Below, piece by piece: positions 1 through 4,726 of a stretch of DNA of 6,053 nt. The notes under the pieces are model-generated. The model saw nothing but the letters and a program-made list of their open reading frames with translations. It did no database searches and was not told where the DNA came from. This DNA comes from Proteobacteria bacterium UBA1673 (lineage in GTDB: Bacteria > Pseudomonadota > Gammaproteobacteria > Comchoanobacterales > Comchoanobacteraceae). Within the stretch, counting starts at the first letter, position 1, and each line of letters opens with the position of its first letter. Location of the stretch: the NCBI GenBank assembly GCA_002320385.1, contig DCKN01000055.1:1-6053 (forward strand), written 5' to 3'. The translations under genes and the position numbers were made by a program.

Positions 1-178
1 CGGATTGACTAACGTCTGTATGTGAAAGACTTATTGCTTCAATCATTTTTTTTAGAATCAGTGGTTGTAACGACATCTCAATGGCCCATATGAGGCAGAT
101 GGCGAAAAACGCCCATAGATAGATTTTATGCTTCTGGGTTGCTTTCAGAAAAAACAAATAGGTAGATGAAATGTGCAT
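1..178 (-). CDS. N-terminus of a probable ABC exporter (transmembrane domain), cut by left edge
   Basis: An open frame of 59 codons starts at the ATG at 178-176 and runs off the left edge. The protein begins MHISSTYLFFLKATQKHKIY, then has a hydrophobic segment at about residues 19-40 rich in W, F, I and L, followed by PLILKKMIEAISLS. A short basic N-terminus, a first membrane helix and then a 'QPLILKKMIEAI'-like turn is the usual opening of type I ABC exporters with fused membrane and ATPase domains. No ATPase motif is visible because the rest is missing, so the family is inferred from this opening only. An in-frame stop just upstream (184-182) makes this ATG the first possible one. It lacks a clear Shine-Dalgarno, whereas an out-of-frame ATG at 204-202 has a good one. 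Another polytopic membrane protein is possible. Confidence 0.5.
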   Translation of the reverse strand, partial: MHISSTYLFFLKATQKHKIYLWAFFAICLIWAIEMSLQPLILKKMIEAISLSHTDVSQS

Positions 179-316
179 GGACTATTTGAACATGAAAATA
201 CCATACTATCCTCAAATGACTGAGTGAAATATACCGTTTTTATAATTAGATGGTCTTGTATATCGAATTTTTAGTCATTTGTGTTACGTGTTATCAGTTG
301 GCACATATGGCGTGGT

Positions 317-341
317 GCTGTGATCACAAATCTTTCACAGC
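317..341. repeat. Inverted repeat GCTGTGA-N11-TCACAGC
   Basis: Perfect 7-base arms, GCTGTGA at 317-323 and TCACAGC at 335-341, are separated by 11 bases. The left arm runs into a 10-base perfect palindrome, TGTGATCACA (319-328), and the right arm abuts CGATATCG (341-348). No T-run follows on either side, so it is not an intrinsic terminator. The TGTGA/TCACA half-sites recall CRP operators, but the spacing is wrong for CRP, so any protein-binding role is only a guess. Confidence 0.4.
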
Positions 342-394
342 GATATCGATACTTGTTGTACTTAAATAGTGTGGTTATGATCAAGCCAGTACTT

Positions 395-413
395 TGCTAT
401 TTTTGAAATAGCA
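395..413 (-). terminator. Possible transcription-end hairpin after the HAD phosphatase gene
   Basis: TGCTATTT (395-402) and AAATAGCA (406-413) form a perfect 8-base-pair stem with a 3-base loop. It lies 7 bases beyond the HAD gene's TAG stop on the minus strand. The position fits a 3' end hairpin, but the stem is AT-rich and no U-tract follows in minus orientation. It may be a weak terminator, an mRNA-stabilising hairpin or chance. Confidence 0.35.
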
Positions 414-420
414 GTAAATT

Positions 421-1143
421 CTAATGAGCTTTTTCTACAAATAACTTTTCTATCAGTGCCATAGAAATTTCTGCACTGCTCTTAAGTTGACAATTTGCAT
501 CATCGAGCTCTTGAGTTTGAGAGATGCCAATGGTTTTTGTATGTCTTGCTTGATTGCTTGATCGGGCTGCGATTATATCAAAATCTCTATCGCCAACCAT
601 GACAAAACGCGTGTCGTTAGGGTAGTAGCTTTGGATCATATTGAGCATGCGAGGGTGTGGTTTAAATTTGCCTTCTAACGTAAGATCGTCACCGCATACG
701 ATATGTGTGAAAAATGCTTCGAGTCTGGTCTCGTGAAGCTCCTCGGTAAAAAGATCACGTGATTTATTGGTTGCGATGCATAAATCACAATTTTTCTGTA
801 ATTGATTTAGCATGGCTGTGACGCCGGGGAATAAGTGTTTTTCTGTTTGGCGATAGTACTTTTTAAAGCGATCAAACGCATCATTAATCCATGCTTGGTG
901 ATCGGTATTGTCCGCATCAAGTTGAGGCATTACCGCATGTATGACTTTTTCTTTGAAACGGTGGCCTGCGTGTTTGCGTAATTCACGCATCGTGGGACAT
1001 CGCCATTCTTTGCAGAAGGGGTAGGTTGTTTGGTCTTCAAGAGTTTCCTTAATGGCATTGATTTTGCTTTGTACAAGAGCCATCCCGGCATCGAGTAGCG
1101 TATCATCCCAATCAAATATGATGACATATGGTTTTTCTGTCAT
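421..1143 (-). CDS. HAD-superfamily hydrolase, phosphoglycolate-phosphatase-like
   Basis: This 240-residue soluble cytoplasmic enzyme is predicted to remove phosphate from a small molecule using Mg2+ and an aspartyl-phosphate intermediate. All four HAD motifs are visible. Motif I is FDWDDTLLD (nucleophile Asp11, acid/base Asp13), motif II is Thr125 in CIATNKS, motif III is Lys161 in KFKPHP, and motif IV is VGDRDFD (Asp185, Asp189). About 75 mostly helical residues between motif I and LFPGVTAML form a C1 cap, as in Gph/PpaX-type phosphatases. The length is normal for that group. The substrate cannot be read from sequence: phosphoglycolate is the family default, but sugar phosphates or nucleotides are equally possible, so no symbol is given. 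The ATG at 1143-1141 is the first start after an in-frame stop and is needed to include motif I. No good Shine-Dalgarno precedes it. The gene is divergent from the beta-oxidation gene and appears monocistronic. Confidence 0.9.
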   Translation of the reverse strand: MTEKPYVIIFDWDDTLLDAGMALVQSKINAIKETLEDQTTYPFCKEWRCPTMRELRKHAGHRFKEKVIHAVMPQLDADNTDHQAWINDAFDRFKKYYRQTEKHLFPGVTAMLNQLQKNCDLCIATNKSRDLFTEELHETRLEAFFTHIVCGDDLTLEGKFKPHPRMLNMIQSYYPNDTRFVMVGDRDFDIIAARSSNQARHTKTIGISQTQELDDANCQLKSSAEISMALIEKLFVEKAH

Positions 1144-1193
1144 GATGGTTACGATTTTTGATGATTAAGATTAACAAAGGTGTGCAAATATTA

Positions 1194-1212
1194 CAACTAT
1201 GACGTTTAGTTG
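1194..1212. repeat. Operator-like inverted repeat CAACTA-N7-TAGTTG
   Basis: Perfect 6-base arms, CAACTA (1194-1199) and TAGTTG (1207-1212), flank a 7-base spacer, TGACGTT. The size and placement in a divergent promoter gap resemble a dimeric regulator site, and it overlaps the best candidate -10 box of the HAD gene. I do not recognise the motif as that of a known regulator, and a 6-base repeat can occur by chance. Confidence 0.3.
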
Positions 1213-1334
1213 CCGCCGATCCAATGTTGGCATATTTTGATTGTTCTGTTGCATTTCAGTTTGTGATTTGATTGAGATGATTAGGGTGCATGAGTCCATT
1301 TGTTGCAATAGAAACTCTGATTAATGCTCAACTT

Positions 1335-1340
1335 TATAAT
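1335..1340 (+). promoter_or_regulatory. Candidate -10 box TATAAT for the beta-oxidation gene
   Basis: An exact match to the sigma-70 -10 consensus lies 75 bases before the preferred ATG at 1416. Transcription from it would begin near 1347, giving a leader of about 70 bases and excluding the ATG at 1290. No good -35 hexamer lies at the proper distance and there is no TGn extension, so the call is tentative. Confidence 0.25.
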
Positions 1341-1415
1341 ATGTTTTATGAAAAAAATCAGCGATCAGTTCATGACTGTGCTATAGCAGTGATAATCTTT
1401 AATTATGGTAGATTT

Positions 1416-3491
1416 ATGTTGCAAAAAGTGCGTCAATGTCAGGTTAAAAATATGGGTGGTATTGCGGTTGTTTATTTAGACCATCCTCCCGTTAATGCCT
1501 TATCGAGATCAATTCGTGATGATATCTTTACACTATTGACCGCTTTCAAGGATGATCATGCTGTTAAGGCTGTTGTTTTTACAACCACGCCGGATTTACC
1601 CTTTAGTGCGGGTGCAGATATAAAAGAATTTTCAGGACCTATGCAGGGTAAGTTTTTTCTTGATTTTTATCACGCGATCAAAGACCTTAACAAGCCGGTT
1701 ATTTCTGGCATTAGGAAGTATGCTTTGGGCGGTGGTCTCGAATTTGCAATGATAGGACATTACCGAGTAGCGCATCAGGATGCACGCTTGGGTCTACCTG
1801 AGGTTAAATTAGGCTTGATTCCTGGGGGTACTGGCACAATAAGTTTGCCTAGGCTTGTGGGAATAGAGAAATCTCTGGATATGATTGTGACTTCGAAACC
1901 GGTTTCTGCGGCCGATGCATTAACATTGGGATTGGTTGATGTCGTTGCGGAGGATGACTTGGAAGCCACGTGTATTGCTTTGGCCAACAAGGTCATAAAA
2001 GAAGCTAAGCCCTTGGTGATGCCATTGCATCGTGATCGACCATCAATACCTTCTCCCGACTATTTTGAGCAGAAACGTGCGTTGTTTTTGGATCGGTATC
2101 ATGGCTTTAAAGCACCTGAACGTTTATTAAATTGTCTTGAGGCTTGTGCTACATTGCCGCTTGATCAAGCGTTGTCATTTGAAACAGAACAGTTTATTGC
2201 GTTGATTACAGGTAATGATTCTGCTGGTATGCGTTATGCTTTTTTTTCAGAGCGCCTCGCTGCTCATATCCCAGATGTTCGTAAAGAGGATGCGCGCACT
2301 GTCCAACATGTTGGTATTGTTGGTGGAGGACTTATGGGCTCAGGGATCGCTATGGCTTTTATTAATCGTGGTTTTACAGTGACTTGTTTGGAGGTCAGTC
2401 AAGATCGTGCAGATGCTTGTATAAAGCTTATGCAAAAGCAATATGAAAAATCAGTTAGCCAGAATAAAATGAAAGATACTGAGGCTCAGGATCGATTATC
2501 TCGGTTTAAAGTCACTGTACAGATTGAAGATTTATCAGTTTGTGATCTTGTGATTGAAGCAGTATTTGAAAAACTTGATTTGAAGCTTGAAATTATGCAG
2601 AAACTCGATGCTATATGTGGCGAGAAAACGATTCTTGCATCGAACACCTCTGGTCTTGACCTAAATCAAATTGCTGCTGTGACTGGGCGTCCAGATCGTG
2701 TGCTTGGATTGCATTTTTTTAGTCCCGCAAACGTGATGCGTTTGCTTGAAGTTGTGCGAGGAAAATCGACTAGCTCTGCGACGTTAGCAACAGGGCTTCA
2801 GGTGGCCAAGCAGCTCAAGAAAGTTCCCGTTGTTGTTGGGGTTTGTCCTGGTTTTGTTGGGAATCGAATGATTTTTAAATATTTTGAGCAGTTGGAATGG
2901 CTTCTGCTTCGAGGATGTTCGCCAAAGCAAATTGACCATGCAATAAAAACTTTTGGGTTTCCGATGGGGCCGTGTGAGATGGCAGATATGGCAGGACTGG
3001 ATATTTGGGTATATTCAACCCCAGGTCAACAGACATTGGTTCATGATTTTGTAGCATCTGGCCGGCTGGGTCAAAAGTCACGATCGGGATTTTATGATTA
3101 TAAAGAGGGTAGTAATCGACCTCATCCATCTGAAAAGGCCCAGATATTGATCGATCAGTCTGCAGAAAAACAAAATATCAGACCGATGAAAATAGACGAT
3201 GCGGCAATCGTGCAACGACTTCTATGTGCTTTGATTTGTGAAGGGTTACATATTCTTGATGAGGGCATTGCGCAAAGGGCTAGCGATATCGATGTGATTT
3301 ATGTCCATGGCTATGGTTTTCCTATTTACCGTGGTGGTCCAATGTTTTATGCAGATCAGGTTGGGTTGGATACGATTCGTAGTCAGTTACAAGATTATAA
3401 GTCTGAGGCGCCTAAGCAGTGGTTGATCAGTCCGCTTCTGGATACATTGATCGCTGAGAAGAAAAAACTTAGCGGCTATAAGCGTGCTTAA
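1416..3491 (+). CDS. Bifunctional enoyl-CoA hydratase / 3-hydroxyacyl-CoA dehydrogenase (beta-oxidation multifunctional enzyme)
   Basis: The enzyme hydrates 2-enoyl-CoA to 3-hydroxyacyl-CoA, then oxidises that with NAD+ to 3-ketoacyl-CoA: steps two and three of fatty acid beta-oxidation in the cytoplasm. From the ATG at 1416 it has 691 residues. A crotonase domain comes first (about 10-200), with oxyanion-hole motif FSAGADIKEF and both catalytic glutamates, Glu109 in GGGLEFAM and Glu129 in LGLPEVKLG. A Rossmann domain follows, with VGIVGGGLMGSG (about 299-310), SNTS, catalytic His433 in GLHFFSP, Glu445 and Asn483 in GFVGNR. Two C-terminal dehydrogenase helical domains end it, the last with YGFPIYRGGPMFYADQVG, which is closer to peroxisomal MFE1 (EHHADH) than to FadB. 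The frame is open back to an ATG at 1290, but family proteins start roughly 10-15 residues before the GIAVVYLDHPPVNAL strand, which favours 1416. ATG 1452, with AGG at 1441, is a second option. No thiolase gene is nearby. A fadB or fadJ label is possible but not secure. Confidence 0.93.
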   Translation: MLQKVRQCQVKNMGGIAVVYLDHPPVNALSRSIRDDIFTLLTAFKDDHAVKAVVFTTTPDLPFSAGADIKEFSGPMQGKFFLDFYHAIKDLNKPVISGIRKYALGGGLEFAMIGHYRVAHQDARLGLPEVKLGLIPGGTGTISLPRLVGIEKSLDMIVTSKPVSAADALTLGLVDVVAEDDLEATCIALANKVIKEAKPLVMPLHRDRPSIPSPDYFEQKRALFLDRYHGFKAPERLLNCLEACATLPLDQALSFETEQFIALITGNDSAGMRYAFFSERLAAHIPDVRKEDARTVQHVGIVGGGLMGSGIAMAFINRGFTVTCLEVSQDRADACIKLMQKQYEKSVSQNKMKDTEAQDRLSRFKVTVQIEDLSVCDLVIEAVFEKLDLKLEIMQKLDAICGEKTILASNTSGLDLNQIAAVTGRPDRVLGLHFFSPANVMRLLEVVRGKSTSSATLATGLQVAKQLKKVPVVVGVCPGFVGNRMIFKYFEQLEWLLLRGCSPKQIDHAIKTFGFPMGPCEMADMAGLDIWVYSTPGQQTLVHDFVASGRLGQKSRSGFYDYKEGSNRPHPSEKAQILIDQSAEKQNIRPMKIDDAAIVQRLLCALICEGLHILDEGIAQRASDIDVIYVHGYGFPIYRGGPMFYADQVGLDTIRSQLQDYKSEAPKQWLISPLLDTLIAEKKKLSGYKRA

Positions 3492-3492
3492 T

Positions 3493-3522
3493 GCGCGATG
3501 AATGAAAGTTCATTGTAGGCGC
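3493..3522. repeat. Imperfect inverted repeat between convergent genes
   Basis: GCGC (3493-3496) and AATGAA (3501-3506) pair with TTCATT (3509-3514) and GCGC (3519-3522). The two stems are separated by a symmetrical 4x4 internal loop, GATG opposite GTAG. It sits 2 bases after the beta-oxidation stop codon and about 40 bases beyond the dnaJ stop, so it could act on transcripts from both sides. There is no T-run on either strand, so it is not a standard intrinsic terminator. A second weak stem, ACTAG/CTAGT with a following T5 (3556-3577), overlaps the dnaJ end. Confidence 0.35.
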
Positions 3523-3560
3523 GGTGATGATAATCATTTGTCACTTTGAGCTTGTACTAG

Positions 3561-4703
3561 CTAAGTCCCTAGTTTTTGGAAAAAACTTTTGACTTTCTCG
3601 AACCATGTCGTAGATTTCGGACGGTGTCTGTCAGCGTTTTTTGCGATGGATTCTGAGAACTTTCGAAGTAGTGTTTGCTGCGCTTCGTCAAGCTTCACAG
3701 GGGTTTCGATATTAACTTTACAGATCAGATCACCAGGGATACTACTACGAAGACCTTTTACACCTTTTCCGCGTATACGAAATGTAGAACCGGTCTGCGT
3801 TTCTGCAGGTATTTTCAAACTTACTTTGCCGTCGATTGTTGGCACAGTGATTTCTGAGCCCAGTGCTGCTTCAACAAATTGTATCGGGGCTTCGCAATAG
3901 AGATTGTTGCCCTCGCGTGTGAAGATGGCGTGTGGTTGGATACTTACCTCTACGTATAGATCACCGGCTGGACCATTAGCACCGGCTTCGCCTTCTCCGC
4001 TGAGGCGAATACGGTTACCGCCGTCTATGCCTGCAGGAATATTGACTGATAATTTCCGCATTTTTTCAACGCGCTTATTGCCATGACATGTTCCGCATGG
4101 ATTTTTTACAATTTTTCCACGGCCTTGGCACACAGGACAGGTTTGTTGAATGCTGATGAATCCTTGTTGGATACGCACTTGGCCATTACCATTACATTGA
4201 TGGCATGTGACAACGTCTTTAGGGTCTTTAGCGCCGAGTCCGTCACAGTCTGGGCATGTTGTTAATGCTCGGAACTGAATTTCTTTACTACAGCCTTTGA
4301 TGGCTTCTTCGAGGGTGATCTTCATGCTATAGCTTAAATCATGCCCACGTTGTTGCTGTTGCTGTTGGAATGGGTTTCCGCCACCGCCGCCAACGAAGTC
4401 TTCAAATATTTTTCCAAATATATCACCAGAGAAGTCGAAACCACCAAACCCACCACCGGGGCCGCCACCAGCAGCGCCTTCAACGCCAGCATGACCAAAC
4501 TGATCGTAGGCAGCTTTTTTCTCTGGGTCGCTCAAAATACCATAGGCTTCATTGATGGCTTTGAACTTTTTTTCTGCTGCCTTATCATTAGGGTTGCGAT
4601 CGGGGTGGTGTTTCATTGCTAGTTTGCGAAACGCTTTCTTGATTTCGCTATCGCTTGCTGAGCGTGAAACGCCAAGGGTTTGGTAGTAATCTTCTTTACT
4701 CAT
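3561..4703 (-). CDS. dnaJ: Chaperone protein DnaJ (Hsp40)
   Basis: This is the co-chaperone that delivers unfolded proteins to DnaK and stimulates its ATPase in the cytoplasm. At 380 residues it is the usual length. A J domain (about 4-70) carries the HPD triad at 33-35. A glycine/phenylalanine-rich linker follows (about 73-110), with GGGPGGGFGGFDFSGDIFGK and a six-glutamine run at 113-118. The zinc-binding domain has all four CxxCxGxG-type repeats: C150PDC153, C167HQC170, C189PVC192 and C203GTC206. The last repeat ends GNK instead of GxG, but all eight cysteines are kept. Two beta-rich substrate-binding domains and a basic WFEKVKSFF tail complete a type I DnaJ. The ATG at 4703-4701 has a good AAAGGA site. 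The gene lies 23 bases after dnaK on the same strand and is surely in its operon, so heat-shock control would come from a promoter outside the window. Confidence 0.98.
   Translation of the reverse strand: MSKEDYYQTLGVSRSASDSEIKKAFRKLAMKHHPDRNPNDKAAEKKFKAINEAYGILSDPEKKAAYDQFGHAGVEGAAGGGPGGGFGGFDFSGDIFGKIFEDFVGGGGGNPFQQQQQQRGHDLSYSMKITLEEAIKGCSKEIQFRALTTCPDCDGLGAKDPKDVVTCHQCNGNGQVRIQQGFISIQQTCPVCQGRGKIVKNPCGTCHGNKRVEKMRKLSVNIPAGIDGGNRIRLSGEGEAGANGPAGDLYVEVSIQPHAIFTREGNNLYCEAPIQFVEAALGSEITVPTIDGKVSLKIPAETQTGSTFRIRGKGVKGLRSSIPGDLICKVNIETPVKLDEAQQTLLRKFSESIAKNADRHRPKSTTWFEKVKSFFQKLGT
4350..4367 (-). repeat. CAA/CAG glutamine repeat inside dnaJ
   Basis: Six consecutive glutamine codons, reading CAA CAG CAA CAG CAA CAA on the minus strand, encode residues 113-118 of DnaJ. 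They lie at the junction between the Gly/Phe linker and the zinc-binding part. The alternating hexamer CAACAG is a short simple-sequence tract that could vary in length by slippage in whole codons. Length variation in this flexible linker would probably be tolerated. Confidence 0.6.
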
Positions 4704-4712
4704 TGTGAGTAG

Positions 4713-4718
4713 TCCTTT
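4713..4718 (-). promoter_or_regulatory. Ribosome binding site of dnaJ
   Basis: AAAGGA on the minus strand, 9 bases before the ATG at 4703-4701, is a proper Shine-Dalgarno lying in the 23-base gap after the dnaK stop. It confirms the dnaJ start and shows that dnaJ has its own ribosome entry although it is transcribed with dnaK. Confidence 0.75.
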
Positions 4719-4726
4719 ATTTGAGG

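Larger units (their letters stand above)
179..420. other. Intergenic region between the ABC-like gene and the HAD phosphatase gene
   Basis: This AT-rich stretch of about 240 bases has no convincing gene or RNA gene on either strand. On the minus strand it should contain the promoter of the ABC-like gene. A TATAAA-like box lies around 249-254 in minus orientation, but no good -35 hexamer accompanies it. The stretch holds a hairpin at 395-413 next to the HAD stop codon, an inverted repeat at 317-341 and a CGATATCG palindrome at 341-348. It also contains the Shine-Dalgarno and start of a 19-codon mini-ORF (204-145, minus) that overlaps the ABC-like start. Confidence 0.6.
1144..1415. promoter_or_regulatory. 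Divergent intergenic control region
   Basis: This gap of about 270 bases lies between two divergent genes, if the beta-oxidation gene starts at 1416, and should carry both promoters. On the plus strand there is a perfect TATAAT at 1335-1340 but no recognisable -35 at 16-18 bases upstream. On the minus strand a weak pair reads TTGGAT, 17 bases, CATAGT (about 1197-1225). A 19-base inverted repeat (1194-1212) overlaps that weak -10 box. A plus-strand frame stays open from an ATG at 1290 into the downstream gene. I judge bases 1290-1415 to be untranslated leader, but they could be a 42-residue N-terminal extension. Confidence 0.4.

Noticed and set aside
319..328. TGTGATCACA as a CRP binding site
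   Set aside because: CRP sites need a 6-base spacer between TGTGA and TCACA, and here the half-sites are directly joined.
930..1127. A 65-codon minus-strand frame within the HAD phosphatase gene
   Set aside because: It overlaps the HAD gene in another frame on the same strand, where the HAD frame carries all catalytic motifs.
3556..3577. Stem ACTAG/CTAGT followed by five T residues as a rho-independent terminator for the beta-oxidation gene
   Set aside because: The stem has only five AT-rich pairs with an 8-base loop, the T-run is short and ends in GG, and it overlaps the dnaJ stop codon. It is too weak to call.
3589..4622. Several plus-strand open frames of 60-103 codons across the dnaJ region
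   Set aside because: They lie wholly opposite dnaJ, whose minus-strand protein is unmistakable along its full length. They have no recognisable domains and are complementary-strand shadows.
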